Below, in pieces: positions 43,710-51,098 of a stretch of DNA of 52,543 bases. The DNA lies in NCBI GenBank assembly GCA_947474455.1, contig CANJIL010000018.1, forward strand, positions 1 to 52,543. The letters are read 5' to 3'. Position numbers and translations under genes: made by a program. The DNA is from Hyphomonadaceae bacterium (GTDB lineage Bacteria; Pseudomonadota; Alphaproteobacteria; Caulobacterales; Hyphomonadaceae). Within the stretch, counting starts at the first letter, position 1. Every line of letters begins with the position of its first letter. The notes beneath the pieces were generated by a model. It did not search any database and had not been told where the DNA came from. It was given only the letters and a program-made list of their open reading frames with translations.

Positions 43710-45123
43710 GTCACTTCCTTTCGACGTCGGCCCGGTTCATTTCGTGGGCATAGGCGGCATCGGCATGTCCGGCATTGCCGAGGTGATGCTCAACCTCGGC
43801 TATCAGGTGTCCGGCTCGGACATGAAGGCGAGCGCCAATACGGAGCGGCTGGCCAAGCGCGGCGCGAAGGTCATGATCGGCCACAAGGCCGAGAACATCG
43901 AGGGCGTCGGCGCGCTGGTGATCTCGACCGCCATTAAGGGCGGCAATCCGGAAGTTGATGCGGCGCGGGCGCGGGCCATCCCGGTGGTGCGCCGTGCGGA
44001 CATGCTGGCCGAGCTGATCCGCCTGAAATGGACAGTCGCCATCGCCGGCACCCACGGCAAGACGACGACGACCTCCATGGTAGCGGCGCTGCTCGATGGC
44101 GTCGGCATGGACCCGACCGTGATCAACGGCGGCGTGATCAACGCCTACGCCTCGAACGCCAAGCTGGGCCAGGGCGAATGGATGGTGGTCGAAGCCGACG
44201 AGAGCGACGGTACGTTCACCAAGCTGCGGCCGACGGTCTGCATCGTCACCAATATCGACCCCGAGCACATGGATCACTACGGCTCGATGGAGGCGCTTCG
44301 CAAAGGCTTCGACACGTTCGTCGAGAACCTGCCTTTCTATGGCTTTGCAGTTCTGTGCGCGGACCATCCTGAAGTGCAGGCATTGGCCTCGCGCATTCCG
44401 GATCGCCGCCGCATCACCTATGGCTTCAACCCGCAGGCGGACCTGTGGGCGGTGAATGTGCGCTCGGAAGCGGAAGGCTCGACCTTCGATCTCGTACTGC
44501 GCTCGCGCGGGGCGACAGACCAGACGCGCTGGGTTGGTCTCAAGCTTCCGATGGCGGGTCGCCACAACGTGCAGAACTCGCTGGCGGCAATTGCTGTTGC
44601 GCGTGAGTTGGGCGGTACGGAAGAGAACATCCGCGCCGCGCTGTCGAAGTTCGGCGGCGTGAAGCGGCGGTTCACCCCTGTTGGCGAGTGGGGCAAGGTC
44701 AAGATCATCGATGATTACGGCCACCATCCGGTGGAGATCGCCGCAGTGCTGCGTGCCGCGCGCGACGTCCAGGGGCGCGACAAGCGCGTGATCGCCGTGG
44801 TGCAGCCGCATCGCTACACGCGCCTGCGCGATCTGTTCGAACAGTTCTCGACCTGCTTCAACGACGCAGACGAGGTTATCGTCGCGCCGGTCTATGCGGC
44901 GGGCGAACAGCCCATCGATGGCGTCAGCCACGAAACGTTGGTGAAAGGCCTGATCAATCATGGCCATCGTTCGGCGCGGACCATAGACAACCTAGCGAAA
45001 CTTGCCCCGGAAATCCGGAACTCAGTGAAGACCGGCGACGAGATGGTGGTTTGCCTTGGCGCGGGCGACATCACTTCCTACGCCAACGCGCTTGCTGACG
45101 ACCTGAAGGCGCTTCAGGGCTGA
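43702..45123 (+). CDS. murC: UDP-N-acetylmuramate:L-alanine ligase MurC
   Basis: A 473-residue Mur ligase that adds the first stem-peptide residue, L-alanine. Motifs are [18 protein letters not shown], the ATP site [66 protein letters not shown] and [14 protein letters not shown]. The start overlaps murG. In many relatives murB follows at once; here an extensin-like gene and about 300 non-coding bases intervene. Confidence 0.96.
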   Translation: MRKSLPFDVGPVHFVGIGGIGMSGIAEVMLNLGYQVSGSDMKASANTERLAKRGAKVMIGHKAENIEGVGALVISTAIKGGNPEVDAARARAIPVVRRADMLAELIRLKWTVAIAGTHGKTTTTSMVAALLDGVGMDPTVINGGVINAYASNAKLGQGEWMVVEADESDGTFTKLRPTVCIVTNIDPEHMDHYGSMEALRKGFDTFVENLPFYGFAVLCADHPEVQALASRIPDRRRITYGFNPQADLWAVNVRSEAEGSTFDLVLRSRGATDQTRWVGLKLPMAGRHNVQNSLAAIAVARELGGTEENIRAALSKFGGVKRRFTPVGEWGKVKIIDDYGHHPVEIAAVLRAARDVQGRDKRVIAVVQPHRYTRLRDLFEQFSTCFNDADEVIVAPVYAAGEQPIDGVSHETLVKGLINHGHRSARTIDNLAKLAPEIRNSVKTGDEMVVCLGAGDITSYANALADDLKALQG

Positions 45124-45421
45124 CGCGTATCGAAGGTCTTGTCCGGTTCCCCAGACCCCGCGGATCAAAACCGCGCCGTTTACGAATATGCGTGCCATGA
45201 GGAAAGATCGTGGCCCGAATTGTACGCTCATTGGTATGCGGTAGCAGGAAAAACGGGGCGCGGGTTCTAGCTCACTGCGGACGACGAAGGTTAAAGCGGC
45301 GACCGTATTAACCGTTACAACACCGCAACGCCGGGGCGGATTAGGGTTTCGGCAACCTTGCAAGCGCCTCTTCTGTTCGCGTATCAGGGGCGCGGGGCGC
45401 CTCGTTTGCAGATTGCGACGC

Positions 45422-46162
45422 ATGAAGACGTCCCATTCCTTTATTGCGCTGGGCGCGGGCCTGATGATTGCTCTTGCTGGCGGCGTTCTGCTGGCGAACG
45501 GCCGCATGGCCGAAGCGGCGGGCGGCAGCGCGCGGTTTGCGCGGCCTGATTATCATCGCGTGCGCGACGGCGCCGTCATCGATCTCGAGAAATACGCCGC
45601 GCTCGGCGACATCAAGCGTCTTGCCGGTCTGTCGCGCGATCCGCAGATCTGCCGCGATGCGCTCGCGGCGGCGGGCGTCGACTTCACGATCGCCCCAGCA
45701 GAACACAAGGGCATGTGCGGCTACGACGAAGCACTGGTCGTCGAAGCGTCGCTGTCGGACTGGAAGGCGCCCGACCGGATGCCGATGACGTGCGACCTCG
45801 CCGCCAAGATGCATCTGTGGTAGCGCCATATCGTTATTCCAGCGGCCGAGAAATATCTCGGCTCGCCGGTGAAGGAGATCAAGGCGTTCGGCTCGTTCCA
45901 GTGCCGCACCGTGGCCGGCGTCAAACGGCTGTCGGAGCATGCCTTCGCCAAGGCGGCGGATATTTCCGGCTTCGTACTGGAAGATGGACGCGAGATCAGC
46001 GTGCTCAAGGATTTCCGGAACAAGGGCGCGAAGGGCGATTTCCTGCGCGAGATCCATGATCGCGCCTGCAGCCTGTTCGACGTGACGCTGGGGCCGAATT
46101 ACAATGCCGACCACGTCAACCATTTCCACCTCGACGTCGGCGGCGAATACGCCTGCCGCTAG
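45422..46162 (+). pseudogene. Extensin-like (LAS-peptidase-fold) secreted protein interrupted by an in-frame TAG
   Basis: One reading frame encodes an extensin-like_C family protein but is broken by TAG at 45821-45823. The first part (133 residues) has a signal peptide or anchor (IALGAGLMIALAGGVLLANG), CRDALAAAGVDFTIAPAEHK and MTCDLAAKMHLW. After the stop the same frame continues RHIVIPAAEKYLGSPVKEIK, FGSFQCRTV, SEHAFAKAADISGF and VNHFHLDVGGEYACR. SxH-x6-D followed by HFH matches the zinc ligands of LAS-type murein peptidases, so the catalytic part lies beyond the stop. A single CAG-to-TAG change would explain it. It lies between murC and murB. Either a recent nonsense pseudogene or a sequence error; readthrough is less likely. 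Confidence 0.75.
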
Positions 46163-46194
46163 CCTCGCGGTCCGCCTCGCGCTAAGTCGCAGGC

Positions 46195-47151
46195 ATGGCA
46201 GGCTTTCTCGACAGACTCCCCCCGGTTCGCGGCAAATTGCTGGCGGATGAAGCTTTGGCGCCTTTCACGTGGTTCCGGGTTGGCGGCGCGGCGGATGCGC
46301 TGTTCCTGCCGAAGGATGAAGCGGACCTCGCGGAGTTTCTAGCGAAGCTCGATCCGATCATACCGGTGACGGTGCTGGGCGCGGCGTCGAACGTCATTGT
46401 TCGCGATGGCGGAATAGCGGGCGTTGTCGTGCGGCTTGGTCCGGCGTTCGGGAAGATCGCGGCGGATGGCTTGCGGGTGACGGCTGGGGCAGCAGCGCTG
46501 GATGCGCGGGTTTCGGTGACAGCGGCGAATGCGGGCATTGCGGGGCTGGAATTCTTCTCGGGCGTGCCGGGCACGATCGGCGGTGCGCTGCGGATGAATG
46601 CGGGCTGCTATGGGCGCGAGACGAAGGATGTGCTAGTCAAGGCGCATGCGCTCGATCGCTCGGGCAAGCGCGTGACACTGAAGAATGGGGATTTCCACTT
46701 CAGCTATCGTCATACCGAGGCGAGCGAGGAGCTGATCTTCGTCGAGGCGGTGTTCGAAGGCTCGAAGGACGAGCCAGCTGCGATTCTGGAAAGGATCGAG
46801 GCGCTGAAGGCGCGGCGGGAAACCACGCAGCCGATCCGGGAGAAGACGGGCGGATCGACATTCGCGAATCCTGATCCGCCAGGCACGCCGAACCAGCGCA
46901 GTTCGTGGAAGCTGATCGATGAAGCTGGGATGCGCGGACGTCACAGGGGCGGGGCGCAGGTAAGCGACTTACACTGTAACTTCCTCCTGAATGTTGGCGA
47001 TGCCACGGCCGCAGATATCGAGGGCCTTGGGGAAGATGTTCGCGCGGCGGTGAAGGCGAAGTCCGGCGTGGAGCTGCGTTGGGAGATCAAACGCATCGGC
47101 CGACCGGCGGTGGATGCCACGACCGAGGGGTTCCTGGCCAAGGACGCGTGA
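46195..47151 (+). CDS. murB: UDP-N-acetylenolpyruvoylglucosamine reductase MurB
   Basis: A 318-residue FAD/NADPH enzyme that reduces enolpyruvyl-UDP-GlcNAc to UDP-MurNAc. Features: [20 protein letters not shown], the FAD contact [41 protein letters not shown], the catalytic serine in [21 protein letters not shown], and the proton-donating glutamate region in [12 protein letters not shown]. It belongs to the short type lacking the extra C-terminal loop of E. coli MurB. Last gene of the dcw cluster here; ddl, ftsQ, ftsA and ftsZ do not follow. Its last 183 bases are overlapped by an opposing reading frame. Confidence 0.95.
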   Translation: MAGFLDRLPPVRGKLLADEALAPFTWFRVGGAADALFLPKDEADLAEFLAKLDPIIPVTVLGAASNVIVRDGGIAGVVVRLGPAFGKIAADGLRVTAGAAALDARVSVTAANAGIAGLEFFSGVPGTIGGALRMNAGCYGRETKDVLVKAHALDRSGKRVTLKNGDFHFSYRHTEASEELIFVEAVFEGSKDEPAAILERIEALKARRETTQPIREKTGGSTFANPDPPGTPNQRSSWKLIDEAGMRGRHRGGAQVSDLHCNFLLNVGDATAADIEGLGEDVRAAVKAKSGVELRWEIKRIGRPAVDATTEGFLAKDA

Positions 47152-47610
47152 ATGCGTTCCCGCGCTTAGTCCTTCGGGCTTCGCGGGAATGACGGCGTTA
47201 GCGAAGTCAGGTGGTGGGGGTGCTCGCAACTCGATCGCTTTTTCGATGGCTGCGTGGAGGAGCAGGGCGTCGCCTTTTTTGCCGGTGCAGTAGAGGGTGA
47301 GGCTGTGGCCGGCATAGAGACGGACACTGACCTGATGGAGCCAGCTGTAGCGCAGCAACATCGCGGCTGTCGCCATGATGGCAAGGCCGACAATAATGGC
47401 GATCACAAGCTGGCCCGTGAGCAGGTGGATGGCGGCGCCGGTCACCGGGCCGAGGACGAACAGAATTTTCGGAAGCAGCTTGATGCTGTGATCGGCCTCC
47501 ACGAAGGCGGCGTCGCGCATATCGGCAGCAGGCGTCAGCTTGCCGCCGACCCTGACGGTCTGCGTCGTCACGCGGATCTTCGCGCCCCTTAGGATTTCAA
47601 TCTCATCCAT
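46969..47610 (-). CDS. Small membrane protein, DUF6232-like, with an antisense tail over murB
   Basis: The first 128 codons look genuine: [20 protein letters not shown], two adjacent membrane segments (about residues 48-90, [17 protein letters not shown] and [19 protein letters not shown]), and [20 protein letters not shown]. This resembles the DUF6232 layout of a short soluble start, two helices and a beta-rich tail. Function unknown. After [18 protein letters not shown] the frame runs through a hairpin repeat (47157-47189) and then antisense to murB. The last ~75 residues are probably not native; the original end was likely near 47200. Confidence 0.6.
   Translation of the reverse strand: MDEIEILRGAKIRVTTQTVRVGGKLTPAADMRDAAFVEADHSIKLLPKILFVLGPVTGAAIHLLTGQLVIAIIVGLAIMATAAMLLRYSWLHQVSVRLYAGHSLTLYCTGKKGDALLLHAAIEKAIELRAPPPPDFANAVIPAKPEGLSAGTHSRVLGQEPLGRGIHRRSADAFDLPTQLHAGLRLHRRANIFPKALDICGRGIANIQEEVTV
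47157..47189. repeat. REP-like hairpin after murB
   Basis: TTCCCGCG (47157-47164) and CGCGGGAA (47182-47189) enclose a second stem AGTCC/GGGCT around TTC. Read on the minus strand it starts CATTCCCGCGAAGCC, like short extragenic palindromes common in Alphaproteobacteria. It may end the murB transcript, although no T run follows. Confidence 0.5.
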
Positions 47611-47634
47611 GGGCGCGAAGTGGACCGTGAAGCG

Positions 47635-49002
47635 CTATTTCGCCAGAGCCTTGTAGACCAGTTTGGGTGCGTCGCCTTCGCCGCCCATTGCGACGCCGTC
47701 CGGGCCGGTTCCGCCGCGGCGCGCGATCAGGCCGACGAAGGAAAGCTTGTTCTTGGGATCGACCCAGAACCAGCAGCCGTCGATGCTGAAATGACTGAAA
47801 GCGCCGTTGGGCTGGGGCGTGGTTTCTGTTGACCCGTCGACCACGACGCGGCCGCCATAACCGAAGCCGTAGCCATTGCCGCCCAGGACGCCGCGTTTTT
47901 CGCCGATATGGTTCTGCATCATGAAGTCGACGGTTTCAGGTTTGAGGATGCGCTTGCCGCCGAGTTCGCCCCGATTGGTCAGCATCTGGGTGAAGCGGGT
48001 CATGTCGTGCAGGGTGGAGAGGAGGCCGCTGGCGCCGCCGCCGCCCGACTCGAAATGGCTGTTCTTCTTGAACGGGTCTTCGGAAAGGAAGTTGTCTTCG
48101 TCCTTGTAGACCTCCAGCACGCCAGTGGTGGTGTTGCGTGTGTAGGCAGTGACGAGGCGTGGGCGGTCAGCTTCGGTGAGCCAGAAGCCGGTGTCGTTCA
48201 TCGCCATCGGCTTGAAGAGGTTCTCCTCGAGATAGTCCCCGAACTTCTTGCCCGTGATCCTTTCGATGATCTCGCCCTGAAGGTCGTAGGAGACCGAATA
48301 CTGCCAGCGCACGCCCGGCTGAACCATGAGCGGAAGCTCCGCCACCTGATTCACGAAGGTCTGCATGTCCTTCGCACGCAGGACGTCTTTATCCCGGTAA
48401 GCGCGGTCGGCGGCGATCTCGTTTCTGAGGCCGTAGCTGAAGCCGGCCGTGTGCGTCATCACCTCGTGCATTGTCGGGATGTGCGAGACGGGCGCGAGAT
48501 TATCGAGATTGTCGGGGGATGTTGCGACCTTGAGGTTGTCGAATTCCGGGATGAATTTAGTGATCGGATCTTCGGGCTTCCACTTGCCCTCTTCCCACAG
48601 CTGCATCATCGCGACGGCGGTGATCGTCTTTCCGGTCGAGCGGACGCGGAAGAGCGTGTTCGCGTTCATCGGCGTTCCGCCCAGGGCCTGATTGCCGAGG
48701 AATTTGAATGCGGCGACCTCGCCATCCTTGACGAGGGCGTAGTTGATGCCGGCGATTTCCTTCTTGTCGACGGCTTCCTGCATGCGGACCTCGAGCGCGC
48801 GAAGGCCTTCCGCCGTGAAGCCAACTTTGGCTGGATCGGCGACAGCGGCCGTCGGCCATGCCGGATTGTTGGATGGTCGGGTCGCGGAGACGGACGTTGC
48901 GGCCATCGTGGCGGGGGCGTCGTGGCCGCAGGCGGCCAGGAGCGCAAGGGATACGACGGCAAGGAGCGCCTGCGATCCCGCGCTGAATCTGTATTTGGAC
49001 AT
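47635..49002 (-). CDS. Class C beta-lactamase-like serine hydrolase, lipoprotein (paralogue 1)
   Basis: A 455-residue exported hydrolase of the beta-lactamase/EstB family (esterase or transpeptidase-like). Lipobox LLAAC (Cys25) predicts membrane anchoring. The catalytic SxxK is STGK (Ser122, Lys125), whereas both downstream paralogues have SMTK. The tyrosine motif is Tyr235 in WQYSVSYDLQGE. Other conserved parts are MHEVMTHTAGFSYGL, DYLEENLFKPMAMNDTGFWL, ESGGGGASGLLSTLHDMTRF and FSIDGCWFWVDPKNKLSFVG. ATG at 49002 faces the TetR gene; the operator-like palindrome lies between. Substrate unknown. Confidence 0.88.
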   Translation of the reverse strand: MSKYRFSAGSQALLAVVSLALLAACGHDAPATMAATSVSATRPSNNPAWPTAAVADPAKVGFTAEGLRALEVRMQEAVDKKEIAGINYALVKDGEVAAFKFLGNQALGGTPMNANTLFRVRSTGKTITAVAMMQLWEEGKWKPEDPITKFIPEFDNLKVATSPDNLDNLAPVSHIPTMHEVMTHTAGFSYGLRNEIAADRAYRDKDVLRAKDMQTFVNQVAELPLMVQPGVRWQYSVSYDLQGEIIERITGKKFGDYLEENLFKPMAMNDTGFWLTEADRPRLVTAYTRNTTTGVLEVYKDEDNFLSEDPFKKNSHFESGGGGASGLLSTLHDMTRFTQMLTNRGELGGKRILKPETVDFMMQNHIGEKRGVLGGNGYGFGYGGRVVVDGSTETTPQPNGAFSHFSIDGCWFWVDPKNKLSFVGLIARRGGTGPDGVAMGGEGDAPKLVYKALAK

Positions 49003-49051
49003 ATTTTCTCCCGTGCTTATTTCGAACAGTCCGCTATATTGATTACGGGCA

Positions 49052-49071
49052 TCATCAATCGATATTGATGA
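49052..49071. promoter_or_regulatory. Palindromic operator between the hydrolase and tetR genes
   Basis: TCATCAAT (49052-49059) and ATTGATGA (49064-49071) are perfect 8-base arms around CGAT. It lies 50 bases from the hydrolase start and 41 bases before the tetR start, the expected place for a TetR-family operator controlling both. Confidence 0.65.
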
Positions 49072-49112
49072 CAGCCATCATGTTTCGTCAATTAGGATGC
49101 CAGAGACGTGAA

Positions 49113-49652
49113 ATGAAAGTCAGCCGGGAGCAGATGGCGGAGAATCGCGAGGCGATCCTCAAGGCGGCGGGGCGATTGTTCCGCGCCAGGGGGTTCGAGT
49201 CAGTCGGCGTTGCCGAGGTGATGAACGCCGCGGGGTTCACGCATGGCGGGTTCTACGGTCATTTCAAATCGAAGGATGACCTGATCGCCGAGACGCTTGC
49301 CTATCTGCTGCGAACCGCCGGCCGCGATCTCGATTTCAAGAGTTTTGTTGACCAATACCTGTCTCCACGCCATCGCGACAATGCAGCCAGCGGATGCCCG
49401 ACGGCAGCGCTTGCCGCCGATACGCGTCAGCAGCCAGCGGCGACGCGTGAAGCCCTCACATCAGCGATGCGTCGGCACTTCGACGGCCTGAGCAAGGCCG
49501 TTGGCGGCAAGCGCGCAGCGGATAGACGTCGCGCGGCTATCGGAAGCTGGTCGGCCATGCTGGGCGCGGTAATTCTCGCGCGGGCGGTGGATGATCCCGA
49601 TCTTTCGGACGAGATCCTCAAGGAAACGCGCGCCTGGATCGACGCGAAATAG
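49113..49652 (+). CDS. TetR-family transcriptional regulator
   Basis: A 179-residue repressor. The N-terminal helix-turn-helix is typical: KVSREQMAENREAILKAAGR, LFRARGFESVGVAEVMNAAG and FTHGGFYGHFKSKDDLIAE (residues 2-60). The ligand-binding part includes RHRDNAASGCPTAALAADTR and GSWSAMLGAVILARAVDDP, as in the AcrR-like 'FTHGGFYxHFxSKDxL' subgroup. ATG at 49113 matches the usual MKVSREQ start; the frame extends to 49065 across the palindrome. It is divergent from hydrolase 1 and convergent with hydrolase 2, and probably represses hydrolase 1 and itself. Confidence 0.9.
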   Translation: MKVSREQMAENREAILKAAGRLFRARGFESVGVAEVMNAAGFTHGGFYGHFKSKDDLIAETLAYLLRTAGRDLDFKSFVDQYLSPRHRDNAASGCPTAALAADTRQQPAATREALTSAMRRHFDGLSKAVGGKRAADRRRAAIGSWSAMLGAVILARAVDDPDLSDEILKETRAWIDAK

Positions 49653-49671
49653 TGACGCGCAGTGGCGCGCG

Positions 49672-50979
49672 CTATTTCGCCAGCGCCTTGTAGACAAGCT
49701 GGGCGGACTCGGCGCGCACATCGATGCTGCCCGGGCCGCCGGCCCCGCGGCGCTGGATCATTCCGACGAAGGAGAGCTTGTTGACAGGATCGACCCAGAA
49801 CCACGTGCCGTCGATGCCAAACCAGCTGAACGCGCCCCTGGGCTGAGGCGCACGGTCGGTCGGTTCGCCGACCACGACCATGCCGCCATAGCCGAAACCG
49901 CCCCCGCCGATGACGCCCTTCAGGGCGCCGATATGGTTCTCCATCATGTAGTCGACGGTTTCGGGCTTGAGGATGCGCTTACCGTCCAACTCGCCCTTGC
50001 CGAGCAACATCTGGGTGAAGCGGACATAGTCGTGCAGCGTGGAGACGAGGCCGCCGCCGCCGGATTCGGCCTGGCTTTCTTTCTTGAAGAAGTCGTGAGT
50101 GAAGCTGTGGGCGTCCTGCAGGACGTCCTTGGCTCCGGTCGTCGCGTTGCGGGTGTAGACGGCGGCGAGGCGCAGGCGGTCGGCCTCCGTCAACCAGAAG
50201 CCGGTGTCTTTCATAGCCAGCGGGGAAAAGATGTTTTCGTCGAGATAGTCGCCGAATTTCTGGCCTGTGATCTTCTCGATGATGGCGCCCTGAAGATCTA
50301 CCGCGATCGAATAGCTCCAGCGCTCGCCGGGCCGAGCGAGCAGGGGGATGTCGGCGATGCGCTTCACCAGCGCGTTGAGGTCCTTCTCGTACATCGGATG
50401 TTGCGCCTGGTAGGCGCGATCGACGGCGTTTCCGGCCGACAGGCCGTAGCCGAAGCCGCCGGTGTGCGTCATCACCTCATTCATCGTCGGCGCGCGCGAG
50501 GCTGGGGCGAGGTTGTCGAGGTTGTCGGCCGAGGTGGCGACCTTGAGCTTGCCAAGCTCGGGCAGGAATTTGGTAACCGGGTCTTCGGGCTTCCACTTGC
50601 CCTGCTCCCACAGCTGCATCATCGCGACGCCCGTGACCGGTTTCGTCATCGAGCGGATGCGGAAGAGAGTTTCTTCCTGCATCGGCGGTCCGTTATACGT
50701 CTGGGTGCCGAAAATACTGAAGGCGACGACCTTGCCATCCTTGACGAGCGCGTATTCGAGGCCGGCGACCTCGCCCTTGTCGACAGCCTCCTTCATGCGG
50801 GCGTCGAGCGCGTTGAGGCCTTCGGCCGTGAACGCGGTCTGCGCTTGCGCCACATCAGCACGGTTTGGCCAGGCTGCCTTGTCGGCGGAGGGGCCGTTCA
50901 TCGCGGCGCAAGCCGTAAGCGTCACGGCGAGGGCGGCGGACAGCCATAGGTGCTTGTTGATCGTGAATCTGTGCAGCAT
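49672..50979 (-). CDS. Class C beta-lactamase-like serine hydrolase, lipoprotein (paralogue 2)
   Basis: A 435-residue paralogue of the hydrolases on either side. Lipobox LTAC (Cys24) after the leader MLHRFTINKHLWLSAALAVT. Catalytic SMTK at Ser110 and Lys113 (FRIRSMTKPVTGVAMMQLWE). Tyrosine motif in RWSYSIAVDLQGAIIEKITG; MTHTGGFGYGL; ESGGGGLVSTLHDYVRFTQM; FGIDGTWFWVDPVNKLSFVG. ATG at 50979 follows GGAG by eight bases; the frame opens earlier at 51015 but without a ribosome binding site. Esterase or beta-lactamase-type activity is expected from the family; no substrate can be named. Convergent with tetR, 19 bases between stops. Confidence 0.88.
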   Translation of the reverse strand: MLHRFTINKHLWLSAALAVTLTACAAMNGPSADKAAWPNRADVAQAQTAFTAEGLNALDARMKEAVDKGEVAGLEYALVKDGKVVAFSIFGTQTYNGPPMQEETLFRIRSMTKPVTGVAMMQLWEQGKWKPEDPVTKFLPELGKLKVATSADNLDNLAPASRAPTMNEVMTHTGGFGYGLSAGNAVDRAYQAQHPMYEKDLNALVKRIADIPLLARPGERWSYSIAVDLQGAIIEKITGQKFGDYLDENIFSPLAMKDTGFWLTEADRLRLAAVYTRNATTGAKDVLQDAHSFTHDFFKKESQAESGGGGLVSTLHDYVRFTQMLLGKGELDGKRILKPETVDYMMENHIGALKGVIGGGGFGYGGMVVVGEPTDRAPQPRGAFSWFGIDGTWFWVDPVNKLSFVGMIQRRGAGGPGSIDVRAESAQLVYKALAK

Positions 50980-51043
50980 GGAAGTTATCTCCGAGTCCGG
51001 GTCATTGCGGCTCATCGTTTAGAAGTCGGTATCCTGAAATCGA

Positions 51044-51080
51044 GGCGGCGCCAGGATGGTGATCCCGGCGCCGCCATTTT
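51044..51080. terminator. Hairpin between hydrolase genes 2 and 3
   Basis: GGCGGCGCC (51044-51052) pairs with GGCGCCGCC (51067-51075), with an inner GGAT/ATCC stem. The T run (ATTTTTAG) follows on the plus strand. The hairpin lies 24 bases beyond the stop of hydrolase 3 (51099) on the minus strand and could end that transcript, though the minus-side T content is poor. Confidence 0.5.
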
Positions 51081-51098
51081 TAGATCTTCGTTCCGGTT

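Noticed and set aside
39963-44967. Long minus-strand frames (425, 371 and 418 codons) opposite murD, ftsW and murC
   Set aside because: They are the antisense of well-conserved dcw genes with no recognisable motifs.
45821-45823. TAG read as pyrrolysine or programmed readthrough in the extensin-like gene
   Set aside because: No downstream insertion element is visible and pyrrolysine use is not expected in this group; a nonsense mutation or base error is simpler.
47908-50949. Plus-strand frames of 386 and 452 codons opposite hydrolases 1 and 2
   Set aside because: Both are antisense to genes with catalytic motifs, and both show the same low-complexity valine/glutamate/glycine pattern.
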